Source of the DNA: JAASSS01 sp021767745
GTDB lineage: Bacteria; Pseudomonadota; Gammaproteobacteria; UBA5335
Reading direction: 5' to 3'
DNA: 64,000 bases
NCBI GenBank assembly: GCA_034189165.1
Contig: JAXHVN010000013.1
Location: forward strand, 119,195 to 183,194
Below, in pieces: positions 8,854-19,592 of the stretch. The notes beneath the pieces were generated by a model, which had not been told where the DNA came from, did not search any database, and saw only the letters and a list, made by a program, of their open reading frames with translations. The stretch's first letter is position 1, and each line of letters begins with the position of its first letter. The position numbers were made by a program, and so were the translations under genes.

Positions 8854-10374
8854 ATGTGCGGCGTAGTAGGCATCGTGGCCCGGGGGCCGGTGAATCAGGA
8901 GCTGTATGACGCGCTGACGGTCCTGCAGCATCGCGGACAGGACGCGGCCGGCATCATGACCTGCGAGGGCAGCCGGCTGTATCTGCGCAAGGACAACGGC
9001 CTGGTGCGGGACGTGTTCTCGGCGGAGGACATGCTGCGCCTGCGCGGCAACCTCGGTATCGCCCATAACCGCTATCCCACCGCCGGCTGTGCCAGCAGCT
9101 CGGAGGCGCAGCCGCTGTACGTGAACTCGCCCTTCGGCATCTCGCTGGCGCACAACGGCAACCTGACCAATGCGCTGGCGCTCAAGCAGGAGCTGTTCGT
9201 CGAGGACCTGCGCCACATCAACACCAACTCCGATTCGGAGATCCTGCTGAACGTGTTTGCCCACGAGCTGCAGGCGCGCGGCAAGATGCGCATCAGCGAG
9301 GACGACATCTTCGCCAGCATCGCGCGGGTTCACGAGCGCTGCCGCGGCGCCTACGCGGCCGTGGCCATGATCACGGGCTATGGCATCGTCGGCTTCCGCG
9401 ATCCCCACGGCATTCGCCCGCTGGTCTACGGCAAGCGCGACACGCACAAGGGCGTCGAATACATGATCGCCTCGGAGACAGTGGCGCTGAATGTGCTGGG
9501 CTTCGACGTCATCGGCGACGTGGCTCCGGGCGAGGCGATCTTCGTCGACGTCAACGGCAAGCTGCACCGGCGCCAGTGCGCCGCCGCCCCGCAGCACTCG
9601 CCATGCATCTTCGAGTACGTCTACCTGGCGCGGCCCGACTCGATCATCGACAACGTCTCGGTCTACAAGGCGCGCCTGCGGATGGGCGATGCGCTGGCGC
9701 GCAAGATCCAGCGCGAATGGCCGGAGCACGACATCGACGTGGTGATCCCGATCCCGGATACCAGCCGCACGGTCGCGGTGCAGCTCGCGCATCATCTGGA
9801 CGTGAAGTATCGCGAGGGCTTCATCAAGAACCGCTACATCGGCCGCACCTTCATCATGCCCGGGCAGACGCTGCGGCGGAAAAGCGTGCGCCAGAAGCTG
9901 AACCCCATCGACCTGGAATTTCGCGACAAGAACGTGCTGCTGGTGGATGACTCGATCGTGCGGGGCACGACCTCGCAGCAGATCGTGCAGATGGCGCGGG
10001 AGGCCGGCGCGAACAAGGTCTACTTCGCCTCGGCGGCACCGCCGGTGCGCTTTCCGAACGTCTACGGCATCGACATGCCCACCTCGGACGAGCTGATCGG
10101 CTATGGCCGGACCGAGGCCGAGATCTGCGAGTTCATCGGCGCCGACCGGCTGATCTATCAGGAACTGGAGGATCTCGAGCAGGCGGTGCGCTGGGATACC
10201 GCCGACATCCAACGCTTCGACAGCTCCTGTTTCTCCGGGGAGTACGTCACGGGTGATGTCTCGCCGGAATACCTCGCGGAGCTGGCGACGCGGCGCTCGG
10301 ACGCCGCGCGGGCCGCGGCCGACGGTCCGGGCGGCGAGCTGGCGAACCTCGTCGAACTGCCGGTCGATGCCTGA
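8854..10374 (+). CDS. purF: Amidophosphoribosyltransferase PurF
   Basis: PurF makes 5-phosphoribosylamine from PRPP and glutamine, the first step of purine synthesis. I start it at ATG 8854 because this gives MCGVVGIV, placing the catalytic Cys at position 2 where it becomes the N-terminal nucleophile. The frame is open upstream but that part overlaps cvpA. The class II glutaminase domain (HRGQDAAGI, NTNSDSE) is followed by the phosphoribosyltransferase domain with PRPP loop VLLVDDSIVRGTTS at about residues 361-374. Length is 506 residues, as expected. Confidence 0.97.
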   Translation: MCGVVGIVARGPVNQELYDALTVLQHRGQDAAGIMTCEGSRLYLRKDNGLVRDVFSAEDMLRLRGNLGIAHNRYPTAGCASSSEAQPLYVNSPFGISLAHNGNLTNALALKQELFVEDLRHINTNSDSEILLNVFAHELQARGKMRISEDDIFASIARVHERCRGAYAAVAMITGYGIVGFRDPHGIRPLVYGKRDTHKGVEYMIASETVALNVLGFDVIGDVAPGEAIFVDVNGKLHRRQCAAAPQHSPCIFEYVYLARPDSIIDNVSVYKARLRMGDALARKIQREWPEHDIDVVIPIPDTSRTVAVQLAHHLDVKYREGFIKNRYIGRTFIMPGQTLRRKSVRQKLNPIDLEFRDKNVLLVDDSIVRGTTSQQIVQMAREAGANKVYFASAAPPVRFPNVYGIDMPTSDELIGYGRTEAEICEFIGADRLIYQELEDLEQAVRWDTADIQRFDSSCFSGEYVTGDVSPEYLAELATRRSDAARAAADGPGGELANLVELPVDA

Positions 10375-10384
10375 GGGCCAGCCG

Positions 10385-11581
10385 ATGCACGAAGCCGATC
10401 CAGCGCTCACCTCGCTCGACACCCTGGCGGTCCGCGCTGGGGGCTGCCGCACCGGCGAGGGCGAGCACTCCGAGGCGATCTTCGCCACCTCCAGCTTCGT
10501 CTTCGCCAGCGCGGCGCAGGCGGCGGCCCGCTTCGCCGGTGAGGAACCGGGCAATATTTACTCGCGCTTCACCAATCCCACCGTGCGCGCCTTCGAACAG
10601 CGGCTGGCAGCGATGGAAGGCGCCGAAGCCTGCGTGGGCACGGCCAGCGGCATGGGCGCGATCACGGCCACGCTGCTGGCGCTGCTGGGTCAGGGCGATC
10701 ACATCGTGGCCTCGGAGGGGCTGTTCGGTACCACCACCGGCCTGCTCGGCAATCACCTGCCGCGCTTCGGCATCGCGGTGAGTCTGGTGCCGCCGGGTGA
10801 TCTCGATGCCTGGCGCGCAGCCATGCGGCCGCAGACACGCCTGCTGCTCGCGGAGACGCCGACCAACCCCCTGACGCAGCTGGTCGACATTGCCGCGCTG
10901 GCGGAGCTGGCGCACGCGCACGATGCCCTGTTGGCGATCGACAACTGCTTCTGTACGCCCGCGCTGCAGCGGCCGCTGGCGCTCGGCGCCGATCTGGTGC
11001 TGCACTCGGCGACCAAGTATCTGGACGGTCAGGGCCGTTGCCTTGGTGGGGCCGTCTGCGGACCGGCCGAGGTGGTGACCGAGCGCATCTTCCCGTTCCT
11101 GCGTTCGTCGGGCATCACGATGAGCCCGTTCAACGCCTGGGTGTTCCTGAAGGGGCTGGAAACGCTGCCGCTGCGGATGCGTGCGCACTGTCAGAATGCG
11201 CTCGAGCTGGCGCAATGGCTCACGGGTCAGGAGGCGGTTCATCGGGTGCACTTCCCGGGCCTGGCCACCCATCCGCAGCATGCGTTGGCGGTGGCGCAAC
11301 AGTCCGGCCCGGGCGCGATCGTCAGTTTCGAACTGGCCGATCGCGCGGCCGCCTGGCGCGTGATCGACGCGGTGCAGCTGTTGTCGATTACCGCCAATCT
11401 GGGCGATACCCGCAGCACCATCACCCATCCGGCCAGTACCACCCATGGGCGGCTCGGCGATCAGGTTCGAGCGCGGCAGGGTATCGGCGAGGGGCTCGTT
11501 CGGGTTTCCGTGGGGCTGGAATCGCCGACCGACCTGCAGGCCGATCTGGCACAGGCCTTCGTCCGCGCGCAGGTGGCCTAG
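10385..11581 (+). CDS. metZ: O-succinylhomoserine sulfhydrylase MetZ
   Basis: A PLP-dependent Cys/Met-metabolism enzyme (gamma-family) of 398 residues. It is placed as MetZ, forming homocysteine directly from O-succinylhomoserine and sulfide, because of the N-terminal DTLAVRAGGCRTGEGEHSEA and its position after purF, as in Pseudomonas. The PLP lysine is in HSATKYLDGQGR (about Lys211). The ATG at 10385 has GAGG eight bases upstream; another in-frame ATG at 10367 lacks this. The gene ends seven bases from the convergent lpxH. Cystathionine gamma-synthase is the main alternative and cannot be fully excluded by eye. Confidence 0.85.
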   Translation: MHEADPALTSLDTLAVRAGGCRTGEGEHSEAIFATSSFVFASAAQAAARFAGEEPGNIYSRFTNPTVRAFEQRLAAMEGAEACVGTASGMGAITATLLALLGQGDHIVASEGLFGTTTGLLGNHLPRFGIAVSLVPPGDLDAWRAAMRPQTRLLLAETPTNPLTQLVDIAALAELAHAHDALLAIDNCFCTPALQRPLALGADLVLHSATKYLDGQGRCLGGAVCGPAEVVTERIFPFLRSSGITMSPFNAWVFLKGLETLPLRMRAHCQNALELAQWLTGQEAVHRVHFPGLATHPQHALAVAQQSGPGAIVSFELADRAAAWRVIDAVQLLSITANLGDTRSTITHPASTTHGRLGDQVRARQGIGEGLVRVSVGLESPTDLQADLAQAFVRAQVA

Positions 11582-11588
11582 GGCTCGC

Positions 11589-12317
11589 TCAGGCCGTCGC
11601 GAGCGGCAGGCGCGTGAGCTCCACCTGCCCGGCCCCGCAGCGCAGCACACTGCCCTGGGTGTACCAGTCGCCGAGCACGATCCGCTCGCACGCGCGACCC
11701 TCGACCGTCAGCGCATGCACCCCCGGCCGATGGGTGTGACCGTGGATCAGCCGCTGCGCCCCGGTGGCGCGGAAGAGGTCGGCCACGGCGGCGGGCGTTA
11801 CGTCCATGATCTGCGTCGGCTTGCGTTGGGTGCGAGCGGCCGTGCGGGCGCGCAGGGCGCCGACCAGCCGGGCGCGGGTGCGGGTGGGAAGACTGCGGTA
11901 GACCCGCTGTAGCCAGCGGCTGCGCACCAGGCGACGAAAGCGCTGGTAATCGGTATCGGCGGTGCACAGCTGGTCGCCGTGCGAGAGCACCGTCGGTACG
12001 CCGTCGAGGTCGATCAGCTGCGGATCGTCGAGCAGCCTGCAGCCGGTCGCCGCCTCGAAGCCGGCTCCGAGCAGGAAGTCTCGATTGCCGACCATCACCC
12101 GAACCGGCGTGACGGCGCTCAGCCGCCGGAGCGCGGCGAGCGTGCCGGCGTGACGGACGCCATCGATGTCATCGCCGGCCCAGGTTTCGAACAGATCGCC
12201 AAGGATGTAGAGCGCCTCGGCCTGCCTGGCCGGCCCGGCCAGGAAGCGGTGGAACAGCGCCTCGATGTCGGGCCGGGCCGGGTCCAGATGCAGATCGGAG
12301 ATAAAAAGCGTCGTCAC
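11589..12317 (-). CDS. lpxH: UDP-2,3-diacylglucosamine diphosphatase LpxH
   Basis: LpxH hydrolyses UDP-2,3-diacylglucosamine to lipid X and UMP in lipid A synthesis at the inner membrane. It has 242 residues. All calcineurin-like metallophosphoesterase motifs are present in order: FISDLHLDP, GDLFETWAGDD, GNRDFLLG, SHGDQLCTAD and HGHTHRPG. The GTG start overlaps the upstream cyclophilin stop by four bases (GTGA), so the two are translationally coupled. The same ppi-lpxH pair is common in gammaproteobacteria. Confidence 0.95.
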   Translation of the reverse strand: MTTLFISDLHLDPARPDIEALFHRFLAGPARQAEALYILGDLFETWAGDDIDGVRHAGTLAALRRLSAVTPVRVMVGNRDFLLGAGFEAATGCRLLDDPQLIDLDGVPTVLSHGDQLCTADTDYQRFRRLVRSRWLQRVYRSLPTRTRARLVGALRARTAARTQRKPTQIMDVTPAAVADLFRATGAQRLIHGHTHRPGVHALTVEGRACERIVLGDWYTQGSVLRCGAGQVELTRLPLATA

Positions 12318-12910
12318 TCCGCCGCGGCATCGGCGAGCGGCACGACCCGCTCGATCACCACCGGCTCGGCCGGCACGTTCTCGTGCGGCCCGAGGGTGCG
12401 CGTGGGCACCTGCGCGATCCGGTCGATCACGTCCATGCCGTCGGTCACCTCACCGAAGACGGCATAGCCCCAGCCGGCCGGCGACTGGCCGCGATGATCG
12501 AGAAAATCGTTGTCGACCAGGTTGACGAAGAACTGCGCCGTGGCCGAATGCGGGTCGCCCGTGCGGGCCATCGCCAGCGTGCCCCGCGCGTTCTTGACGC
12601 CGTTGTCGGCCTCGTTGCGGATGGGCGCCTGGGTCGGCTGCTGGCGCATCTGCGCGTCGAAGCCGCCACCCTGGATCATGAAACCGGGGATGACCCGGTG
12701 GAAGATCGTGCCGGCAAAAAAGCCGCTGTCGATATAGGCGCGAAAGTTTTCGCTGGTCTGCGGCGCGCGCTCCTCGAACAGGCGCACGGTGAAATTGCCG
12801 GCAGAGGTCTGGAACTGATACATGGTTGGCTCCACGGGGTTGGCGTACAGGGGGAGCAACGGGAAGATGCCGGTCAGCAGGAAGAAAAGCAGCTCGCGCC
12901 AGCGTCGCAT
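12314..12910 (-). CDS. Cyclophilin-type peptidyl-prolyl isomerase with signal peptide
   Basis: A 198-residue cyclophilin (PpiA/PpiB type). The catalytic core is visible as IFHRVIPGFMIQGGGFD, with further cyclophilin positions in GTLAMARTGDPHSATAQFF. Unlike cytoplasmic PpiB it begins with a clear export signal, RRWRELLFFLLTGIFPLLPLYA, so it should act in the periplasm. A start at the internal Met before YQFQTSAG would give a cytoplasmic protein. I prefer the longer form because a GAGGTGATCCG ribosome site precedes ATG 12910. It is upstream of and overlaps lpxH. Confidence 0.9.
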   Translation of the reverse strand: MRRWRELLFFLLTGIFPLLPLYANPVEPTMYQFQTSAGNFTVRLFEERAPQTSENFRAYIDSGFFAGTIFHRVIPGFMIQGGGFDAQMRQQPTQAPIRNEADNGVKNARGTLAMARTGDPHSATAQFFVNLVDNDFLDHRGQSPAGWGYAVFGEVTDGMDVIDRIAQVPTRTLGPHENVPAEPVVIERVVPLADAAAE

Positions 12911-13014
12911 CGGATCACCTCGTCGTCTCGCAGGGGCCGTATCATAGGCGATTTGCCGGCGCGACCGGGCACCTGCCGGGTGTCGCGCGCCATCGGCCAG
13001 GCAGTACGCCAGCG

Positions 13015-14408
13015 ATGAAGACCCGCTTCGCCCCCAGTCCGACCGGTCGGTTACATCTGGGTAACCTGCGCACCGCGTTGTTCAATTATCTGCTCGCACG
13101 CAGTGTCGGCGGACGCTTCCTGCTGCGTATCGAGGATACCGACGCCGCCCGCAGCACCCTGGCGCATCAGCAGACCCTGCTCGACGATCTGCGCTGGCTC
13201 GGCCTGCAGTGGGACGAGGGGCCCGGCTGTGGTGCGTCCGATGCCGGGCCGTTCCGCCAAAGCGAGCGCGGCGCGATCTATGCCGGTTACTACGAGCGGC
13301 TCCTCGACGCCGGGGCGGCCTATCCCTGTTTCTGCAGCGACCAGGCGCTGGCGAGCAGTCGCCGTGCGCAGCTGGCAGCCGGCCTGCCGCCACGCTATCC
13401 GGGCACCTGCCGGGGGCTCGCGCCGGCGCAGGCGCAGACGCGGCTCGCCGCCGGCGAGGCGGCGGCGCTGCGGCTGGCCGTGGCGGGTGGCGAACGCCTG
13501 GTGTGGGACGATCTGGTGCACGGGCCGCAGCAGGTGCAGACCGAGGTGCTGGGCGACTTCGTCATTCGCCGGCGGGATGGTAGCGCGGCGTTCCTGTTCA
13601 GCAATGCGCTGGACGATGCGCTGATGGGAGTCACCGACGTTCTGCGCGGTGAGGATCACCTGGCCAACACCCCCCGCCAGCTGCTGGTGCTGCGCGAGGC
13701 GGGACTGCCGCCGCCACGCTATGGGCATCTGCCGCTGGTGCTTGGCGCCGATGCCGCGCCGCTCTCGAAGCGTCGCGGCGATGCGGGCCTGGCGGCGTTG
13801 CGCGATCAGGGAGTGCTGCCGGCCGCCCTGGTCAACTATCTCGCCCGCTTCGGTCACCGGCTGGAGGACGACGCGCTGCTCCCGCTCGCTGAATTGGCGG
13901 CGCGCTTCTCCCCGGCGCGGCTGGCCCGTGCGGGCGCGCGCTATGACCCGGCGCAGCTGCTGCACTGGCAGCACCGGGCACTGGGCATGCTGTCGCTGCC
14001 GGCGTTGCGGGATTGGGCCGGCCCGGCGCTGGAAGGGGTGCCGGCCGCGCGGGCCGAGGCGCTGCTCGGGCTGGTGCGTGGCAATGTGCGCACCCGCGCG
14101 GAGGTGGCCGACTGGGCGCAGCGTCTGTGTCTGCCGGGGGCGCCGGACGAGGCCGCGCCGGATGCGCCGCCCGCGCTGTTCGCCGCGCTGCTGGCAGCAT
14201 GGCAGCGCCATGGGGCCGCACTGCCGGCGATCGCCGCGGACGTCGCCGAGGTAACCGGACGCAGGGGCCGGGCGCTGTATCATCCGCTGCGTCTGGCGCT
14301 GACCGGGCGCGAGGACGGGCCCGAGCTGCGCGATATCCTCGCGCTGATGCCGCCGGCAGTGGTTCAGGCCCGGCTGGAACGGGCGCTGCAGAAGAGTTCC
14401 GAGTCCTC

Positions 14409-14412
<4 letters not shown>
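13015..14412 (+). CDS. gltX: Glutamate--tRNA ligase (GluRS)
   Basis: A class I aminoacyl-tRNA synthetase charging tRNA-Glu, 465 residues. The HIGH box is HLGN (residues 14-17) in FAPSPTGRLHLGN. A zinc-binding stretch CFCS...YPGTC lies near residues 105-130. The KMSKS-type loop reads APLSKRRG near residue 250. The ATG at 13015 is set by the invariant FAPSPTG start; the upstream open frame overlaps the ppi promoter region. The ATGA-like overlap with cysS couples the two synthetases. In species with two GluRS copies one can prefer tRNA-Gln; the sequence alone does not decide which type this is. Confidence 0.93.
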
Positions 14413-15818
<1,406 letters not shown>

Positions 15819-15836
15819 AGCCTGCCCGCGGCGGCG

Positions 15837-16709
15837 CTAGCGCCCCGACCGCTGCTCGCAAGGCAACCCTTCGCGTCGGCAATAGGCCTGCCAGGTGTTG
15901 CGCAGCAGCATTGCCACCGTCATCGGTCCGACGCCGCCGGGCACAGGCGTGATCCAGGCAGCGCGTGCGGCGGCGGGTTCGAAGTCCACGTCGCCCCGCA
16001 GTTGGCCATCCGCCGTGCGATTGATGCCCACGTCGATCACGGCCGCGCCGGGACGAATCCAGTCGCCATGCACCAGTCCGACCCGCCCGACAGCGGCGAC
16101 CAGTACCTCCGCCCGCGCCACCTGTGCCGCCAGATCCCGCGTGAAGCGGTGACAGACGGTGACCGTCGCGCCGGCCAGCAGCAGTTCCAGCGCCATCGGC
16201 CGGCCGACGATATTCGAGGCGCCGACCACCACGGCGTCTTTGCCCCGCACATCGAGACCGATGTGGTCGAACAGCGCCATCACGCCCAGCGGCGTGCACG
16301 GGCGCAGGGCCGGCAGGCGCTGCGCCAGGCGCCCGATGTTGTACGGATGGAAGCCGTCGACATCCTTGTGCGGATCGATGCGCTCGAGCAGCGGCGCTGG
16401 ATCCAGCCCCGCCGGCAGCGGCAGCTGCAGCAGGATGCCGTCGACGGTGGCGTCGGCGTTCAGGCGGTCGATCAGCGTCTCCAGCGCGCCCTGGGACACG
16501 TTCGCCGGCAATTCGTGAGTCTGGGAGCGGATGCCCGCCTGTTCGCAGGCGCGTGCCTTGTTGCGCACGTAGACCGCCGAGGCCGCATCCTCGCCGGCCA
16601 GGATGACCGCGAGCCCGGGCGGGCGGGCGCCGACACGCTGGATCGCGTGGGCGACTGTTTCGCGAACCTGCGCCGCACAGGCGCGCCCGTCGATGAGCTG
16701 GGCTGCCAA
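15837..16709 (-). CDS. folD: Bifunctional methylenetetrahydrofolate dehydrogenase/cyclohydrolase FolD
   Basis: FolD interconverts 5,10-methylene-, methenyl- and 10-formyl-tetrahydrofolate with NADP. Motifs include the catalytic Lys in YVRNKARACEQAGI, ILLQLPLP, and the nucleotide-binding GASNIVGRPMALELL. The start is uncertain. A TTG at 16709 gives 290 residues beginning LAAQLIDGR, which aligns exactly with the E. coli N-terminus MAAKIIDGK. The frame also runs to another TTG at 16766 with 19 extra residues that look unlike the family. It is convergent with cysS. Confidence 0.93.
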   Translation of the reverse strand: MAAQLIDGRACAAQVRETVAHAIQRVGARPPGLAVILAGEDAASAVYVRNKARACEQAGIRSQTHELPANVSQGALETLIDRLNADATVDGILLQLPLPAGLDPAPLLERIDPHKDVDGFHPYNIGRLAQRLPALRPCTPLGVMALFDHIGLDVRGKDAVVVGASNIVGRPMALELLLAGATVTVCHRFTRDLAAQVARAEVLVAAVGRVGLVHGDWIRPGAAVIDVGINRTADGQLRGDVDFEPAAARAAWITPVPGGVGPMTVAMLLRNTWQAYCRREGLPCEQRSGR

Positions 16710-16786
16710 CAGATCTGCTCGATAGGTGGGAGGGCAATTGTCGCACTCCGCGCCGGATCGGCTCAAGGTAGGCAGCTCCGGCGCGA

Positions 16787-16813
16787 TTGACCCGGCCCGG
16801 GAGGCGCTATAAC
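16787..16813 (+). promoter_or_regulatory. Candidate sigma70-type promoter of the tRNA cluster
   Basis: A -35 hexamer TTGACC (16787-16792) and a -10 TATAAC (16808-16813) precede the tRNA-Pro gene by about 50 bases. The spacer is 15 bases, shorter than the usual 17. A GC-rich discriminator (GCGCGTC) follows, as is common in stringently controlled stable-RNA promoters. Confidence 0.5.
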
Positions 16814-16864
16814 ATTGCGCGTCTCTCGGCAGGGCCCAAGTGGCCGCTGGCCGAACAGCGGCTT

Positions 16865-16941
16865 CGGGGTATAGCGCAGCCTGGTAGCGCGCCTGCTTTG
16901 GGAGCAGGATGTCGGGGGTTCAAATCCCTCTACCCCGACCA
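16865..16941 (+). tRNA. tRNA-Pro (anticodon TGG)
   Basis: A 77-base cloverleaf with encoded CCA. The acceptor CGGGGTA pairs with TACCCCG. The anticodon loop CTTTGGGA reads TGG between CCTG and CAGG stem arms, and the T-arm is GGGGGTTCAAATCCC. First of five clustered tRNAs. Confidence 0.97.
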
Positions 16942-16967
16942 GAGTACGGGACGACCGATCGCTCCGG

Positions 16968-17044
16968 GCGCTTGTAGCTCAACCGGATAGAGCATCGGCC
17001 TTCTAAGCCGAGGGTTGCAGGTTCGAGTCCTGCCAGGCGCGCCA
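16968..17044 (+). tRNA. tRNA-Arg (anticodon TCT)
   Basis: A 77-base cloverleaf ending in GCCA. The acceptor GCGCTTG pairs with CAGGCGC, the anticodon stem-loop CGGCCTTCTAAGCCG gives TCT, and the T-arm is GCAGGTTCGAGTCCTGC. Confidence 0.97.
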
Positions 17045-17089
17045 TCCGCGCAGACGCGACAGGCCAGGCTGGCGCGTTGTCCAGCAATG

Positions 17090-17165
17090 GTGGACGTAGC
17101 TCAGTTGGTAGAGCTCCGGATTGTGATTCCGGCGGTCGTGGGTTCGAGCCCCATCGTTCACCCCA
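17090..17165 (+). tRNA. tRNA-His (anticodon GTG)
   Basis: A 76-base cloverleaf. The acceptor GTGGACG pairs with CGTTCAC, followed by discriminator C and CCA. The genomic G at 17089 supplies the histidine identity element G-1 opposite C73. The anticodon arm CCGGATTGTGATTCCGG gives GTG. Confidence 0.97.
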
Positions 17166-17182
17166 GTTCAAGTCCGCACGAC

Positions 17183-17258
<76 letters not shown>

Positions 17259-17415
17259 TTCCCCGCCATGCCCGCCGCCTCATCGGCGATATTACCCACG
17301 ATGCAGGCGCCCGTCGGCTGCCGCGCCGCTGGCTCGCGCCGGCCGTTCCCATCCGGCCTCGCCATTGCCCCGCTCGCTGGTGCTGTGCGCCCTCGGCTAT
17401 CATAGGCGGCTGACT

Positions 17416-17500
17416 GCGAAAGTGGCGGAACTGGTAGACGCGCTGGATTTAGGTTCCAGTGGGGTAACCCGTGAGAGTTCGAGTCTCTCCTTTCGCACCA
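17416..17500 (+). tRNA. tRNA-Leu (anticodon TAG)
   Basis: An 85-base class II tRNA with a long variable arm (GGGGTAACCCG region). The acceptor GCGAAAG pairs with CTTTCGC, followed by ACCA. The anticodon loop TTTAGGT gives TAG. It ends 48 bases before the tig start, and a TATCAT -10-like element lies just before it (17398-17403). Confidence 0.96.
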
Positions 17501-17548
17501 CCCATCGTTGAATCGCCGGCCGGGGCCGGCACGTTGTCGAGGTCATGC

Positions 17549-18895
17549 ATGCAAAGCTCGGTTGAAACCACCCAGGGATTGGAACGGCGGCTCTCGGTGC
17601 AGGTGCCTGCCGCCGAGATCGAGCAGCGGATCGATGTGCGGCTGCAGGAGCTGTCCCAGCGCGTCCGGCTCAAGGGATTCCGGCCCGGCAAGGTGCCGCA
17701 GCGGGTGATGCGCCAGCAGTTCGGCCAGCAGGTGCGCCAGGAGGTGCTCTCCGAGGTGCTGCAGTCGAGCTATGCCGAGGCAGTCGCCGAGCAGCAGCTG
17801 CGTCCGGCCGGCGCGCCGCAGATCGAGCCGTCCCAGCTCGAACCGGGCAAGGATCTGGAGTACGTTGCGACTCTGGAGGTGTTGCCGCAGATCGAGTTGC
17901 AGCCGATGGACGACCTGACCGTCGAGCGGCCGGTGGTCGCGCTCGATCAGCAGGATATCGACGAGGTGCTGGCTCGCGTGCGCGAGCAACACGCGCACTG
18001 GCATGCGGTCGAGCGGCCCGCGCAGGATGGGGATCGCCTGGAGGTCGACTTCGTGGGCACGATCGGTGGCGAGGTCTTCGATGGTGGGACTGGGGAAAAC
18101 GTCGCCGTGGAACTCGGGGCCGGGCGGTTCCTGCCGGCGTTCGAGGAAAACCTGCGCGGCGTTGGGGCCGGCGAGGAGCGCACGTTTGAGGTGCCGTTCC
18201 CGGCCGACTACGGCAACGAGGCACTGGCCGGCAAGACCGCCGAGTTCACGGTCAAGGTGAACTCGGTGAGCGAGCGGCATCTGCCCGAGGTCGATGACGC
18301 CTTCGCCGAGCAGCTCGGCGTGGCAGGTGGTGTGGCGGGGCTGCACGAGGAACTGCAGTCGAGCATGCGGCGCGAGGCCGACGAGGCGATCCGCAACCGC
18401 CTGAAGCAACAGGTGTTCGAGCAGCTGGTGGCGCGGCACGAGCTGACCCTGCCCACACCGCTGGTGCAGGAGGAGGTCGGCCGGCTGCGGCAGGAACTCG
18501 TGCAGCGGCTGCGCCTGCCCGAGGGGCAGCAGGGCGATCTACCGGCGGAATTGTTCGAGGAGGAGGCGCGGCGGCGCGTCGCGGTGGGTCTGCTGGTATC
18601 CGAGATCATCCGCCAACAGTCGATCGAACTCGACGAGGGCTCGCTGCAGCGGGTGTTGGACCGGCTGACTGCCGGGCAGGACCGGGCAGCGGAGTTGCAG
18701 CAGGCCTACCGACGCAACGAGCAGGCCATGAGTAACGTTCGTATCATGGCGATGGAAGATCAGGTGGTGGACTGGCTGCTGGCCAAGGCGCAGGCGACGG
18801 AGCAGCCGATGCGCTTCACTGAGCTCATGGCCGGGCCGCAACAGGCCGATGAAGTGGTCGAGGACGCCGAGCCCGCTGCCGAACAGTCCGAATAA
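17549..18895 (+). CDS. tig: Trigger factor Tig
   Basis: A ribosome-bound chaperone with peptidyl-prolyl isomerase activity, 448 residues. ATG 17549 gives MQSSVETTQGLERRLSV, which matches the family N-terminus; the frame upstream overlaps tRNA-Leu. The ribosome-binding loop GFRPGKVP is at residues 43-50. An FKBP domain (about 160-245, DGDRLEVDFVGTIGGEVFDGG) is followed by the helical C-terminal chaperone arms. It heads the classic tig-clpP-clpX-lon series and lies 48 bases after tRNA-Leu, so read-through from the tRNA promoter is possible. Confidence 0.97.
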   Translation: MQSSVETTQGLERRLSVQVPAAEIEQRIDVRLQELSQRVRLKGFRPGKVPQRVMRQQFGQQVRQEVLSEVLQSSYAEAVAEQQLRPAGAPQIEPSQLEPGKDLEYVATLEVLPQIELQPMDDLTVERPVVALDQQDIDEVLARVREQHAHWHAVERPAQDGDRLEVDFVGTIGGEVFDGGTGENVAVELGAGRFLPAFEENLRGVGAGEERTFEVPFPADYGNEALAGKTAEFTVKVNSVSERHLPEVDDAFAEQLGVAGGVAGLHEELQSSMRREADEAIRNRLKQQVFEQLVARHELTLPTPLVQEEVGRLRQELVQRLRLPEGQQGDLPAELFEEEARRRVAVGLLVSEIIRQQSIELDEGSLQRVLDRLTAGQDRAAELQQAYRRNEQAMSNVRIMAMEDQVVDWLLAKAQATEQPMRFTELMAGPQQADEVVEDAEPAAEQSE

Positions 18896-18921
18896 CCGGT
18901 AGACGTGAGGAGAGCACACGA

Positions 18922-19518
18922 ATGAACCTGGTACCCATGGTCGTCGAACAGACGGCACGCGGTGAGCGCGCGTACGACATCTTCTCGCGGCTGCTGAAGG
19001 AGCGGGTGGTGTTCGTGGTCGGGCAGATCGAGGATCAGATGGCCAATCTGGTCGTGGCGCAGTTGCTGTATCTGGAGTCGGAGAACCCGGAGAAGGACAT
19101 CCACCTCTACGTCAATTCGCCAGGTGGCGTGGTTACCGCCGGCATGGCGATCTACGACACGATGCAATTCATCCAGCCGCAGGTCAGCACGATCTGCGTC
19201 GGTCAGGCCGCGAGCATGGGCGCCGTCCTGCTGGCCGGCGGTGCCGGCGGCAAGCGCTACTGCCTGCCGCACTCGCGCATGATGATCCACCAGCCGCTCG
19301 GCGGCTTTCAGGGACAGGCGAGCGACATCGACATCCACGCTCGCGAGATCCTGTCCATCCGGGACAAGCTCAATCGCGTGCTGGCCCATCATACTGGGCA
19401 GTCGGTGGAGCAGATCGAGCTCGACACCGAGCGGGACCGCTTCCTGAGTGGTGAGCAGGCCGTCGAGTACGGACTGGTCGATGCCGTGCTGCAGCAGCGG
19501 CCGCGACCACCGGCCTAG
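18922..19518 (+). CDS. clpP: ATP-dependent Clp protease proteolytic subunit ClpP
   Basis: A tetradecameric serine protease partner of ClpX, 198 residues. The catalytic triad is visible: Ser98 in GQAASMGAVLLAGG, His123 in MMIHQPLGG, and Asp172 in ELDTERDRF. The AGGAG ribosome site lies just before ATG 18922. It sits 26 bases after tig. A short propeptide may be removed autocatalytically, as in E. coli. Confidence 0.98.
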   Translation: MNLVPMVVEQTARGERAYDIFSRLLKERVVFVVGQIEDQMANLVVAQLLYLESENPEKDIHLYVNSPGGVVTAGMAIYDTMQFIQPQVSTICVGQAASMGAVLLAGGAGGKRYCLPHSRMMIHQPLGGFQGQASDIDIHAREILSIRDKLNRVLAHHTGQSVEQIELDTERDRFLSGEQAVEYGLVDAVLQQRPRPPA

Positions 19519-19592
19519 TCCGCGCGCGGCTTGGGCTCGTTCGACCGGCGTGATATACCTCTGGCATACCGTCAAGCGGGGTTTCCTAGACG

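Noticed and set aside
8518..10554. 678-codon open frame on the minus strand
   Set aside because: It is antisense to purF and cvpA. The protein is His/Arg/Asp-rich without a recognisable fold, and PurF is certain. Long antisense frames are expected at this GC content.
17259..17415. Possible extra RNA gene between tRNA-Lys and tRNA-Leu
   Set aside because: No cloverleaf or stable long-range pairing visible; only a short CGCCG/CGGCG stem.
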